A stretch of DNA of 64,000 bases from Bimastos eiseni (lineage: Eukaryota; Annelida; Clitellata; Crassiclitellata; Lumbricidae): positions 1,306,033 through 1,370,032 of the forward strand of contig OY365814.1 in NCBI GenBank assembly GCA_959347315.1, written 5' to 3'. Shown piece by piece: positions 44,966 through 57,249 of this stretch (its first letter is position 1; every line of letters begins with the position of its first letter). Both the position numbers and the translations under genes were made by a program. The notes beneath the pieces are model-generated. The model was not told the origin of the DNA. It worked only from the letters and a program-made list of their open reading frames with translations, and did no database searches.

Positions 44966-45184
44966 AACCCGTTTTAGCCCAATGTTCATTTTACGAACAT
45001 ATGTTTTGATGACGTCACATTGACTGACGTCATCACTTAACTTTTCTTTTTATGAACTTTTATGTCAACCAAACGGTTCATTTGTCGGATAATTCGCAAG
45101 AAATTGATGGCTTTGAAGTTTTGAACAAAGTTTTTCTATTGCAAAACACTGCAAGATCAGCTATATGTTCGTCGTCAAGCACTA

Positions 45185-45260
45185 TGTACCAGTGGCGTAG
45201 CGAGGCAAAGTGCCGCCTGGGACGAAGGTACAAAATGCCGCCTCTGTCTATTATTTCCAT
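45185..45260. repeat. hAT-end scrap
   Basis: CAGTGGCGTAGCGAGGCAAAGTGCCGCC matches the ends of the hAT elements at 24730-24808 and 49275-49320. A solitary end. Confidence 0.5.
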
Positions 45261-45559
45261 CACTATATATCCCGGGATATGCGCAAGAGGAGATAGGCAT
45301 AAGATGCCTGTTTTGAGTGTTATCATTACATAGTTTATGATTAATCAATTTAGTATTCAATTCAGTTAGTAGCAGCATCAGCATGCACTGTCAAAATTAA
45401 AACTGTTTGACTAATTAAAATGCGTTATCATTTGATATAGAATTAGGACAATCGAATAAGATGGTATTATTTAACAAATAAACCATTTATATAGCAGAGA
45501 AAAAGCAAGCCTCACAATAAAAGAGAAGCCCATTTTCTAAAATGTGTCTTAGAGCAGTT

Positions 45560-46520
45560 TGGGGACGTTCACATATTATATAACGCTCAAGGGGTAGGTG
45601 GGTGGGTTCCGGTATTGTTAGCGCTAGATTGTGTAGGGTAGGGTGGGGGGTAGGTTGAAGGTTTTGTTATATAACAAACTAATTTCAGCTTATGCCATTT
45701 TGCCTGTTTGCCTCCCAATTGGAAATTCCATGTACCACGGACCTTCATTTTTTAATCGAAGTTCACAATACGTTGTGAAGCAAAACTAACACCATTAGTT
45801 GCAGCCTAGCATTCTTACTTATTTTTTTATATTTATAAATCCACTTTTAACAATTTTCTACTTTAATAATTACCTGTGCATAGCTTTAAACTCTCTAAAA
45901 TTCAATTCTTTGTGCTTTGTTTTGCGTGGCGTTCATTTAAACGGGCGAGCGGTGGTGAAGGGCACCCGATCAAACTCTCAGGGGCGAAGCCACATACGGC
46001 CTAGAGCAGGGCGAAACATTTCAATGTTAACTTTAAAATTTGTTGGTGGTATCCCAGATCAATACACATTAGGGGACCGTCTAGAGTAGATATTTTTTTT
46101 TATTATACTGCGCTTCTGATTTAGTTCCATCCAATAACATACAAAATGATACATTTATTTCTCAACACATTGACTTTGAATATCAGTAAGTAAAACCATG
46201 CCTTTTCATGCATATGAATAACAATTATTATATGAATATGTCGTTCATAACAGCTCTATAGTTTGTTGTTTGCAGCTGATATTTTTCATCTCCTTAAGAA
46301 AGGTATTACATGTATCTGGTCAATTATTAAGGTTATTTTGTGTCAACATCTTAATATAGAATCGAAACACAGGCTACCATTGGATAATCATTCTGCCAGT
46401 ATATACTAGTGTTGCAGGGTGACCTGTAAGCGGAACCCTTGGTTCTATTGGGTTTGACTTTTGACTTCAGCCACGTGACGGTTATGCAACGAAATAGTTA
46501 CTGAGAACAAGATTCTTATG
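45560..46520. repeat. Large palindrome, right arm, blocks i and g
   Basis: Contiguous inverted partners of 32200-32580 and 27700-28291. Here the two blocks touch at about 45925. Confidence 0.85.
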
Positions 46521-46629
46521 ATTATATGCTGGAAATTAAATAAAAAAGTCTCTGTAATGTGTATTAATAATTTTAATTAATCGAATAAATTGTAATTTTT
46601 TAAAGGTTATTTGTTTGTCAGATTCTGTT

Positions 46630-47520
46630 GATGTATATTTACTTTAATTTCTACTTAGCTTGTAAACATTAAAACCTTCTGGTGAATCAATTAACCGAGA
46701 TCCTACGACGATCAATTGTTGCTTTTCTTCGTCATAATACAATCTACGTGGAACACCAATCAACCAACGTTTCTTCTTTTTCTTTTGGACAAAGAATTCT
46801 ATTCCACTTAAGATCGGAATTCAATAGAAAAACTCGACTTCCATTTCTCCAGCCGTCAGCCACGAGCACTCGATCGTCTGAATCGAGTGAGAGATAGACA
46901 GGTTTATACAATATTTGCGCCTTACTTGAGGGAATGAAACGACGGATGACCGTCTGTCCATCACTTGACAATTCATAAACGAACGACTTTGTACCATCCA
47001 TCCTTCTGTTAAGAATGACGAAAGTCTCGATGCATGTTTTCACTGCTTGAATTGGATACAAGGCGTCTCTTGGTAACCGAACGGATCGAATGAGTTTTGC
47101 GTCTGATCCGTATATATTCAGAATGAACAATGAGCTGTCAACCACCAATAATTTTTCATCACTGGACACTGACAGAGTACGTGGAGCATAATTAAGGTGG
47201 AGCCATTTGAGGATTTTGTGATGATCATCTGCTTCTATAGTTACCTTCCAGATGCATTCATTTTCAGAGTCGGAGATGTAAAGACAATTTTCCTTCTGAC
47301 TGGATCCAATGTCTTCTGGATATTTAATCTCATCTATTTCAACATCTTTCTTAGGAGGAAATAGATTTCGATTCTCAAAGACACGAATTATAACTAGAAT
47401 GGCACTTTTCTGGCGATATGCTCGACAGAGGACGAAGATTTCGTTTCCCAGTTTAGTCACTCCGTACACCTTCTCATTTATTACTACGTCTCTTCTCTGC
47501 ATGAAGTTGATGGAAATCTG
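46630..47520 (-). pseudogene. Beta-propeller exon, copy B (frameshift)
   Basis: Mirror of 26688-27571. The minus strand is open for 252 residues from MQRRDVVINEKVYGV to ETLVDWCST, where a four-base insertion relative to copy A shifts the frame; the expected C-terminus (RLYYDEEKQQL..., ending YKLSRN) is still present in another frame down to 46640. By eye about 47 of 245 aligned residues differ from copy A, spread over the blades. Upstream splice-acceptor sequence is conserved. Confidence 0.75.
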
Positions 47521-48570
47521 AAAATTTACTAAAATGAAGAAATGCAGAACATTTAATTCGCTTTAATTTCTGTTAATGATGTTCTTTTTAAATAAGCCTA
47601 TTGATGTTATATATTCACATTTCAATTTTCGATCCATGTCTTCATTATTGTAATTTTAGTTACATAAATAATACTAAAGCGCGTCTGGCAAACATTTGTT
47701 CTGTCACTCAGTCATAGCCTCTCACCAGAACCCAAAGTAAAATAATATTAACAAATTATTATTAACTAATTCTACTTAAACACCCATTATGTTCCAATTA
47801 TATTAAAAGTGTGCACTAATACATGTAGTTATTTAGACTATCTTAGTAAAATATATATATATAACTACATGCTTTTTTGATGTTTTTTTCATCACTTCCT
47901 ATTTCACTTATATCATCCGTGTAGGCTTACAAATATAAATCATGTCTTCCAATTCCACCTTATGGTTTCTTCTATCTTCTATAGTCTTTATTTCACTCAA
48001 ATAGACAACGGAAAGACAATTTAAGCAACTTTGCGATAATTATAATTACCATGAATATCAAACTGTGTGCATTCTACACTGTCTACAGCAGCAGCTAGGT
48101 GATTTTGATTTAAATATAATGATCCGTTGTTATGGAAAGCCCATTGTCCTCACCTTTTCCGGCTGTAAATGTTACTTTATACCTCCAAAGTCAACCATAG
48201 GCGTTTACTAAACGAACTTGACAATGCTGATGTGTGAAGGTCGTGAGTACACAATGTAATAGTAAATTAGCCTTTTCACTAAATCTCTCAAACTCCCACG
48301 TGTAAATTACCTCACACTACGATTCGAGCAGAGACCTACAAAATGAGAAAGATCATTTTGTCATTAAGCGCAACCTGAAACCTCTCTTGGTAGATTAAGT
48401 TTCGTTCCATCAATTAATATTTATAATAACTCTTTTTCTTACTCAATTTTTCATATCTTTTAAATTTATTCTCAAATTATATGTCTCACTTGTCTGCTTA
48501 GATATTTCACTAATTTGAGCAGAGCATGTTGATTGCACGTTTTAAGTTTTCCTAAAAATGATTTCATGTT

Positions 48571-48914
48571 TTAATACTTGCCAACGGATTTCTTGAATTG
48601 GTTCTCTTCAATTTGTAACATCGTTGAAATAATTGCATCATTAATTGCAGAGAGTTTTTCTGTCAACTGATTCGATTCGTACAGCGACTGAATATATTCA
48701 AGTGCTGCTTGTGAATTACACCAGATCCAAACGATTACAGTCTGTCCTTTCAGCTGAGAGTTCAGAATTTCTACGCCTTCGTCCTTCAGTTGACTGATGA
48801 GTTCTTCAGTTCGAGGTGACCGTGGTTCGGCTTTGTTAAGAAGATCTTCGATGTTTTGATGAAGTTGCTGTGTTTCCCTTGCGTCACGACTTTGCAATTT
48901 GACTTTTATTACAA
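48571..48914 (-). CDS. Adaptor-like exon, copy B
   Basis: Mirror of 25173-25516, with the same acceptor (CTTTAG before 48914) and stop. Within the exon only about three residues differ from copy A (T to S, E to R, T to A near the N-terminus); the last 80 residues are identical. The frame is open, but the locus is damaged on both sides: the CARD-like exon is deleted at its 5' end and the propeller is frameshifted. Confidence 0.6.
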
Positions 48915-49274
48915 CTAAAGTCAAAAACATATTTTAATGCCAAATTACATACTAAGACGTAGATTTAGTTCAAAGCAGTTGAATATAAAAATATGCCGTA
49001 GGCTGTTGTTGCATGACAAATAAATGTTTCGTTTGACTTAACACAGAGAACATTATCATGCAATAAAGTCATCATCGCTCGGACAATTATTGTTATAACG
49101 TAAATATTCGAATTGATCAATCTCAAGAGTAAACGATATACGCTGCTATAAAGATTATGGAGCAAAGCCAGTGGCTGGGTATAAGATGAATTATGAATTA
49201 ATAAAACTTTATATAGCGCCTCTTCCAGAGATCTACTATGAGACACTGTCAGGCTGGCCTATGTGTTGTTAAAT

Positions 49275-51370
49275 GCAGTGGCGTAGCGAGAGGGTGAACC
49301 GCCTCAGGTGGCACTTTTCCTAGGGGCGACATTTTTGGCAAGAAATAAACTAAAAAAATTGTTGTACAAGATGTATTTTTCAGTATTCTTGTTGCTCTTG
49401 TTTAAGGCGGCACTTTTCCTAGGGGCGGCATTTTTGATTCAATTAGGTGTTTGGCTTGAATATCGTTGTTGGAATTATTACTAAAACTAGTTATTAATAA
49501 CTATTTTATGAATTTGTTTCGTATCATCATAAAATTTTATTCCCGAAAACTTCGGCCCCCCTAAAATATGGGGCCCTAAGCGGCTTCCTGGATAATTCCG
49601 CTATTACACGCAAGTAATTTAATCTAATAAGCGTACAAAAGTAACAAATTCACAAAATCAATTATTTTCATTTGTAACTAAAGCTAGTGTAGAAATATTT
49701 AGCCGATAAGCCGAAATCAAGTTTAGATGAAAATAATAAATATTATAAAAACTCAGATGATCTTGTCGGCTGCTAGTTTGTATTATATTAATCGCGAGAT
49801 GACGCTAGTTAATTGAATTCCGCCATTTCTTTCGCAAATATCGAATGAAATAAATTAGTGATAATAAATGTCAAATTCTTTTTTGCCCCATGTCTATCCG
49901 GGCCGGCTCCGGGCATAGACTACATTGGAAGCCGCCTATGGCTCCAAATTTAGGTGCGCCGAAGTCTTATGCCTATTCCCCCCTTGGTCATATTATGAAT
50001 ATGCATAAGAATAAACTGATGGAAAAAAAGACATGGGCGGCATTTTGTACTTTCGACTCAGGCGGCACTTTGCCAAGCTACGCCACTGGTCAAATGTCAC
50101 TACGAACAAAATAATGCATCGTTAGCAAAGCCATGCACAGTAAGCTGAAAACATTCACCATGCAGTGGTGGGCCCAAGCACAAGCAATGATGGAAACAAA
50201 CAACGGATGGTTGTCGATAGCTGACAGTTGATATGGGTGTCCATGGTCTCTGAGCCAGGTTGCGTCGAAAGGTTAGAGCGACGACTGTCAACAACAATTG
50301 CAGGCACGGGATGATATCGACAACTAGTTTATCACTGTTGAAAGATGACGCACGCCCGATATTCGTGCAAACACAAGGAGGACGTGGGAAAGGCATTTTG
50401 CTTGAGATTTTCAAGGAATTTTGGCCGCAAATTATATTCACCAGTATTTTCAGTTGATCAACGGACGAGAGACACCTTCTTCATATAAAAACAGCACTAC
50501 TCTTTCAAGTTAATTCCAAACTGAGTCGCGTTATGAAAAGTGCCACTGAACGTTTAATAAATGAAATTAGAAACCGCTTTCTCGTTTGCGAGAATTGGAC
50601 GCACATTTTTTTGATTTCTTTTGGATATAAAGAGTTTCGTGTCAGAAGGTTCTACCGAACTTCTGGAACAAAATGTGCTGATATGGTAAATTATTAGAAG
50701 GTGACATTGATGGAAATCATATGTTCCGAGAAATTAATGATTGCAAGATGCTATTAAGTGATAGAAACCAAAGCGACGTAGTTAGTCCTGATGTACCACT
50801 GTATCAATTGAAATTTTTGATGTCATTAAGGCGAAGATGTGTTTCCTAATCTGCGGATTGTTTTACAACTGCTTCTAGTCATTGCAGTTTCTATTGCTAC
50901 TCGCAAACTCAAATTAATACGGACCTATTCACGAATCGCGAAGAAGAATGAGACATAACCGATTGAGTTATTTGGCGCTTCTCAGCATTGAAATAGAGGT
51001 TTTCGATCAAATTGATTTTGACAAAATAACAGACGAGTCTCGCATCTGCAAATGCTAGAAAAATTCGCTGGTAACCAGATACCTTAAAACTAGCATAAGC
51101 TACTGCTGACCGCTTTGTTCAAATTAATGTTTTCTTTAAATCTGTTATTTTGTATAAAAAGAGTTCATAAATTATGTTTCATCACTTATTACAGAGCCAA
51201 GAACCTCTAGCACTGAATAAAATCAAAAATCATTTGTAATATTTGTGAATTGTAACTGTATAATAATTGCACAGTACTATGAACGATTTAAAATATACTA
51301 GAAAATTAATAAAGGGGCGCAGACATTAAATCTTGCCTCTGGACGCTGAAAGCCCTTGCTACGCCACTGT
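49275..51370 (+). mobile_element. Degraded hAT element, right arm (longer copy)
   Basis: Ends CAGTGGCGTAGCGAGAGGG and GCTACGCCACTG. The plus strand carries hAT C-terminal pieces: ERLINEIRNRFLV near 50540, and LSYLALLSIEIEVFDQIDFD near 50960-51030, the dimerisation region. Stops throughout. It is about 0.7 kb longer than the mirror copy, with inner hAT-end sequence at 49410-49440 and 50060-50090 that suggests nesting of a second related element. Confidence 0.65.
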
Positions 51371-51387
51371 ATAGAAGCTAGACCAAA

Positions 51388-51857
51388 GAATAATGGTGCT
51401 TATGTAGAAGCTGGATTAATGAGAGAATACCGTTACGCAGAAGTGTTATCGGTGAAAAGAAGGTTGTGTAAGTAGAAACTGGCTTGGTGAAAAGAAATAT
51501 GAATAAGTGGAAACTGGATAGATTAAAGGGATCACATGCTTAAGTAGAAATTAGATTGATTAAATAAATTATAGGCCTACTGCTTTGAGACAGCTCAGCG
51601 TTTTTCTTTTATGCATTGCATGCAGTAATGCTATTAAGCAATTAAATACGCTACTTTGTTTCTGATCAAATTTTTTAAAATTAAATACGCAAAAATCACA
51701 TTTACCAAGATCATTAACCTCAGCGCTCAGCGAAAACAATGGGCCTAGGTTAGCTATGACAGTAAGAAAATGACTGTAAACAATTCTGTATGGAGATAAT
51801 AATAAGGCCTAATAATATAATATAATAATATGGCCTACAACTAGCGCCTCTGAGTAG
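51388..51857. mobile_element. Insert present only in the right arm (MITE-family minisatellite)
   Basis: The left arm reads continuously from the GCTAGACCGAAG side to GATATCTTGAAGG (near 23425-23445, reversed); here about 470 bases interrupt that site. The insert contains TAGAAGCTGGATTAATGAGAG-type 33-37 base units, as in the MITE at 3415. Flanks AAAGAATA and GTAGATAT are poor as a target duplication. Confidence 0.55.
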
Positions 51858-52114
51858 ATATCTTGAAGGGGCGCTACATCAAGTATTTTTGATTGATTGA
51901 ACAAAAGTCAACGTTCGCTGGACATTTATGATTGTTTTATTTATAATGAATTAAACCATAATTTTGAGAGTTTACAAAACATGCTGCCATCTTGGGCCAT
52001 TCGACAAATATCTTTCTATTGTTGTCGTCGCTGTTGATGCTTCTGCTGTTGTTGATGTTGTTGATGACTGTTGTTAGTTTTGTTGTTGATGCTGCTGATG
52101 CTGTTATTATTATT

Positions 52115-52360
52115 TTAGAAAATCGTTAAATGAATTTTGAATTGTAAACCTCCTCCGTTTTCTAGGGTTCTTGCCACGGTCTTTTGGTTTGTTCTTCGAA
52201 GACATCTCACAAAATCTGAATATTTCGACTTGTCAATGGATCTCACAATCCGCAACAGTTCGACGTTCTTACTTCTGTTTGAACGTTGTCGTTGAATAAA
52301 GTGACTCTTTTCCTTCGTCATGCAGTGAGCGGATAACATCGAAGACTCTTTCAAATGCAA
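52115..52360 (-). pseudogene. CARD-like exon, copy B (5' deletion)
   Basis: The minus strand keeps SMLSAHCMTKEKSHFIQRQ, SKNVELLRIV, KYSDFVRCLRRTNQ, VARTLENGG. Compared with copy A, the acceptor and the first 30-odd residues are missing: sequence equivalent to about 22675-22946 is deleted, joining GAAAGAGTC directly to TTCGATGTTATCC. The exon can no longer be spliced as in gene A. Confidence 0.72.
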
Positions 52361-52659
52361 ATACATGTACATAATCCATTTCAACGGTGTCTCACAAGGC
52401 ATCAATTATAGCTAGAAGACATTATTTGCACATTTCTGTTGTGCCTGATGGAACTAACTTCCGGTGTTTCACAACAGAAGGTGGTTCTGAATACTCTGGA
52501 AATATATTTCGGCGCCACAAACAAAATGTGCTAAAATTGCTAAATTTTTTATATTGTTCTCAGCAGAGAGAACTGGATATTATGTACGGCATGGAGACAA
52601 TCATGCAATAGATGCGACTGGCTAATGTCGTCGAAGAGGCAATTCTGAAGAGCACGCCT

Positions 52660-52795
52660 AAGGTGATGATGTTGATGATGTCGACGACGACGATGACGAC
52701 GAAGTCGACGACGCCGATGATGGTGGTGATGATGATGATGATGACGATGATGATGATGGCGATGATGATGATGGCGATGATGATGATGATGACAT
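52660..52795. repeat. GAT/ATG microsatellite
   Basis: Mirror of the 22225-22350 array; source of false methionine- and serine-rich frames. Confidence 0.88.
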
Positions 52796-53224
52796 CAGCC
52801 TGCAGTCCTGAAGGAACCCATTTGATTGAAATTGCTGAGAATTCCCCAAGTAAAATGTCTGGATCAATAGCTAACCAGATTGCTAACGATGATGATGACA
52901 CTAAGAAAATTGTCATATTAGGTATGCGGACGTTTCATCCTCCGACGATCCATGAAGTGATGACGATGAAGACGACGATGACCATATAGGACATTTTCAA
53001 CGACCGGATGTTTTATCACCAATAATTATTAATGTTTTATTGCTCCAATACTTAGCAATACGTAGCAATTCTTTCTTCATGCCACTAGTTTAACCATAAA
53101 TTTCTCAATGTTAGACGTGCAACTGAATGTTGACACGTCTCACATTTTACTTGATGTAATTATGATATCAGTCTTAGGCCTACTTAGCAGGGTAAGTTAA
53201 AGTTAACACCCTGTCACCCTGTGT

Positions 53225-54030
53225 TCTCAGTTATTTGAACTTTAGCGACAGTCATGATGAGAATCCTCAAATGCTTTCCATCCGACATCATGTCTCTTAA
53301 TTTTGACAGATTTAGTCCGGTTTCTAAAAGTATTTTATCCATCCATTTCTTCCTTTGACACCCTTGTCTTCTCCTTCCTTCTCCATATGCCAGCATCATT
53401 TCCCTTTCCACACTAATTTTTATGCGATCGCATAACATGCCCAAAGTATCCCAACTTCAGTAAACGAAAATTAATCAGCTGTCGGTGTATATTAAATTCT
53501 TCAGATGGATGAGATGGATCGCATAACATGCCCAAAGTATTTCAACTTCCTTCTTATCGTTGTTTGTTGCAGCGACTCATCTTTATCAACTCCATCTCCA
53601 AGCGCACCTCTTCATTTGTCATTTACTGGATCAATAGCTAACCAGATTGCTAACGATGATGATGACACTAAGAAAATTGTCTCTTAATTCTGCCAGATTT
53701 AGTCCTTTTTTAAAGTATTTCATCCATTCATTTCTTCCTTTGACACCATTGTCTTCTCCTTCCTTCTTCATATGCCAGCATCATTTCCTTTTCCATACTA
53801 ATTTTTATGCGATCCATCTGATCGCATAACATGCCCAAAGTATCACAACTTCCTTCTTGTCGTTGTTTGTTGCAGCGATTCATCTTTATCAACTCCATCT
53901 CCAAGCGTATTTCTTCATTTGCCATTTTCTACACTCACGAAATTCTCTGCATCTTTCGCCAAATCCTAATTTTACACACGCTGAGCGTTTTCTCCATGTC
54001 ATTTCTCATTGTCCACGTCTCACAGCTGTT
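53225..54030 (-). pseudogene. RTE-like LINE C-terminal part, right arm, tandemly duplicated
   Basis: Minus-strand MLAYGEGRRRQGCQRKKWMD appears at about 53345-53410 and again as MLAYEEGRRRQWCQRKK near 53735-53790. A 50-base piece of the ATC-rich neighbour (52859-52908) is copied at 53632-53683 between them. LINE-derived MANEEIRLEMELIKMNRC lies at 53870-53925. Confidence 0.7.
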
Positions 54031-54031
54031 A

Positions 54032-54828
54032 TCCGGCCAACAACCCCCCGGCCATAAACCCCAGCCATAAACCCCTATGAAAATAACCCTCTATGAAAAT
54101 AACCCCTGGCCAACTATAGTACAAATAACGACGCTATGAACATCGGGGCTGTGCAATCCAAGGCGGCTCTAGTGCTATGAATTTGTAATTATGTTATCAT
54201 TTTTTTAGTTAAATTTGCAACTGTTATTCGTTCATGCGAACATTTGACTTATTACAGGATACGACGAGAATATTTGAACCTAGTATTTAAACATATACTG
54301 TGTATATGTAATTATAATGGGCTTCAGGTGGCAGGCAACCGAATCGTTTTCCTAATCGCTGCCCGAACGACTTCGCTAAATTGCATAAATAACCAGACAC
54401 TATCTGCTCATCTGTAGTAGGCTCTAATGGACGCCAGCGATAGAGGAACGTAAAGTGACAGAGAATAAGAGGTAGACAGGATGTAGATGATCGAGGACAG
54501 CGACATTAAGGTTATTTCGTACCCTACGTTGTTATTGCATTTAGCTTAGTTTTGGCTTAGATGTTGTTTTACAATAGTTTTTCCTTTTTTCTTATGCATT
54601 GGTACATTATAAATGTACCTATTAGCCTATTTTGGCAAATAATATTAGTTTACGTTGCGGATATTTTACCTATATTGAATACTATTTTGGCAAACATTCT
54701 TGTTTCACTTCTCTCTACGATGAGGCCACGGGGGGAATTTGCATGGAGGGTAATTTTCCTAGGAGTTTTAAACCGGTGGTTGTTGGCGGGGTTAATGTCC
54801 GGGGGTGATTGCTGAGGGGCTTTATGCT
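54032..54828. mobile_element. Non-autonomous element nested in the LINE, right-arm copy
   Basis: Mirror of 18866-19830: begins CGGCCAACAACCCCCCGGCC and ends GGGGTGATTGCTGAGGGGC. Lacks the internal tandem duplication of the left copy. Confidence 0.5.
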
Positions 54829-55650
54829 AGAACCTTCATAGCCATGCAATGCTGTAGGAAAGATCAGTGACCTCACTTGTCTTTTTATCTTTTTAAGTGT
54901 CTATACTCACAGGCTTGCCCTTATATACCTTCCCCATCCATTCATTCCAATTTTCTCCATCACTATACTACGTTCTACTTGCATATCACACTTTCCATCT
55001 TTTCCTACTAATGCTCCCAGCAAACTGAAGTTAGTTACCACCTCTATTTTCTCTCCATCTATCTCATAACTGAGACTGTTGTCATGACCTTTGTCTTCTT
55101 TATATTACAGCCGGCCTGCTCACTTTCTCTCTTCACCATTTTTATCAGTTCTGCTACATCTTCTTTCAATCCAGCTAGTAGTATTGTGTCATCTGCAGGC
55201 CTTAGATTATTCAGTGTCCTTCCGTGTGTTTTTACTCATTCATTTGACATTAAAAAGACTTATATTTCCGCCCTTTCTGCGTACAAGTTGAATAGAGATT
55301 GGATATGATGCACCTCAGCCTCAGCCCGTTCTTGATTTTAAATTTATCAGTGTCTCCAAATTTCTGTTCGAATTACCGCCGCCTGCTCTTCATAGAATCC
55401 CTTAGGTAGATGTATCAAGTGGTTTGGTATTCCCATCTCTATCACAGTTTTCCACATCAATGCGTAGTTTATGCAGTTGACGCAGCTCCAAATTTTGTTG
55501 AATATATCTGCGGAATTGAGTCGAAAAGCAGTCATGCCACTGAACGCATACTAATTAAATATAACTCGCACATAGCTTTATTGATGCCGGGGAAATCAAA
55601 TGTGTCGCTTGATTTACCTGCCTTTACTCCAGCTAATTGTTGTTAATTAG
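54829..55650 (-). pseudogene. RTE-like LINE reverse transcriptase fragment, right arm
   Basis: Minus strand: NYALMWKTVIEMGIPNHL, GFYEEQAAVIRTE (55347-55535), then the LRPADDTILL-type region near 55190-55215 and the thumb near 54960-55060. These match the palm of RTE-like reverse transcriptases. Multiple stops. Confidence 0.78.
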
Positions 55651-55688
55651 TAGCTGTAACATTTTAATTTATATATATATATATTTAT

Positions 55689-56262
55689 TGTCATAATAGT
55701 ACACTGACTGTCATTATTTGTCTAAGTAATGCTTTAGGATATAAGAATATATTTAGTAACAGAATAGTATACAGCCTGAACAAACATGAATAGAACGGCG
55801 AAGCGAACACAACCAGCGGTAACAGCAACGCGGTTGGCCTCACAAGGCTCGAAACAGCGAGCGACAGTTGATTTCAAGCAAGGTATACGCCAAAACGTCT
55901 TAACCATATAACTAGGGACTAGGACCTTCTTTACTTAAATACATGAGGCGAACAGCAACGGGCTGATACGTCTCGTCACGAGAAATCTGGTCCCATCTCT
56001 GAAGACATTCCTACAAGCGACTTGTGATATAGTCAAGCGAACACATACGCCATGCGCCTACAGCCATATACCTCTATGCACAATCGTCATCCTACTATTA
56101 GGCCTAGAACGTCCGACGGCGCTTACGATAGCCGTTAATGTATTCAATCGTCCAATACGACTTTAAGCTGACCGTATGCCTGCTATAAATATATGGATCT
56201 TAGTCCATGCTACATCGAAGACACGTACGTACGTCTCAAGGACGCATGCACTGTTCCTAACA
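55689..56262 (-). mobile_element. Solo LTR, family B, right-arm copy
   Basis: A 574-base mirror of 17407-17973, TGTCATAATAG...CCTAACA on the plus strand, lying between TA/ATAC arrays (55670-55684 and 56263-56300). Confidence 0.5.
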
Positions 56263-56264
56263 AT

Positions 56265-56289
<25 letters not shown>

Positions 56290-56296
<7 letters not shown>

Positions 56297-56745
56297 GTAT
56301 ACTTTTAGAGAGGTCCTTAAGTTCAAAAAAAGAGTATAATATAAATTGGCTTTAGTTACAAGTAATTAAACATGAGTATACCTTTTTCAGAAACCAAAAG
56401 AAACAAAGTTCATCTTCAGGCAGAACAGAGTAGTAAAACAGCAACTTTCAACACAACCCTCATGGTAATTCAACAGGAAACCGTCAGCAGGTTTAAGAAT
56501 AATAGTTCACCACAAAAGAATGTTCACTAAAGTTTAACCTCAACAGATCTGGCAAGATCGATCGCGTCAGACCAAAAACACCAGTCTGTCCTTTACACTC
56601 CTTTATAGATGGTTTAGCTATCACCGCACCTCTTTTTAGTCTAGCCACTAAACTACCGAAGGTAAATACACATTACCATCCCTCATCAGGATTCATGCTC
56701 ATACCAGCGACATAAGTATCAGCAAGATTATGCAACAATATATAT
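56290..56745. other. Unique insert between TA arrays in the right arm
   Basis: About 450 bases absent from the mirror position near 17370-17402, where one TA run is continuous. The insert is flanked on both sides by TA-rich repeats. No reading frame or element ends recognised; it may be a deletion in the left arm between TA runs or an insertion here. Confidence 0.45.
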
Positions 56746-57021
56746 GTATATATATATATATATATTATGTAGAACCGAAATACTGCAGTTGAACATGAGT
56801 TAATTCGCTTGTTATCTAGAGTTATTTAATCGTCCTTTCCATTACAAAGTTAGAACAAAACGATTATAAAACGCTTCTCTACATTTATTGAATAATTGAA
56901 CTGCTATGTGATGAATCGTCCGGGGATAAAACGACCTAGAATCAATTTTTAATCAAAGCAATCGCTTGTAAGTGAGGTAAAACAGCTTGATCATAGTACC
57001 TGGATGACAATGACATCTTAC

Positions 57022-57208
57022 CTTTCAGATATCTCCAGATTTCCTTTTTGAACCGGCGTTTGGTTATTCTTCGATTGAAGCAAACGTCGACTGATATGAG
57101 AGATCTGATCACATATTCGTCTCTTTGCTTTGTGGGTGAATTCAATATCCAATGTGCATACGACTTCTGTAGGATTATATCCAATACCTCCATTGGAATA
57201 TCGTACAA
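57022..57208 (-). CDS. F-box-like exon, copy at right end
   Basis: A 187-base exon with TACTTCAG acceptor (57209 onward) and AAAGGTAAGATG donor (57017-57021). Residues LYDIPMEVLDIILQKSY, AHWILNSPTKQRDEYVIR, SLISVDVCFNRRIT, IWRYLK. No stop. It is the mirror of the truncated exon at 17217 and the natural first member of the broken copy-B gene (CARD 52360, adaptor 48914, propeller 47520), although LINE and LTR sequence now fills the intron. Confidence 0.58.
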
Positions 57209-57249
57209 CTGAAGTATAAAACAGCTACATATTAACAATGGTAGATTAA

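Larger units (their letters stand above)
46210..49262. repeat. Large palindrome, right arm, block f
   Basis: Inverted partner of 24810-27990. Confidence 0.9.
51858..53215. repeat. Large palindrome, right arm, block d
   Basis: Inverted partner of 21840-23450. Confidence 0.85.
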
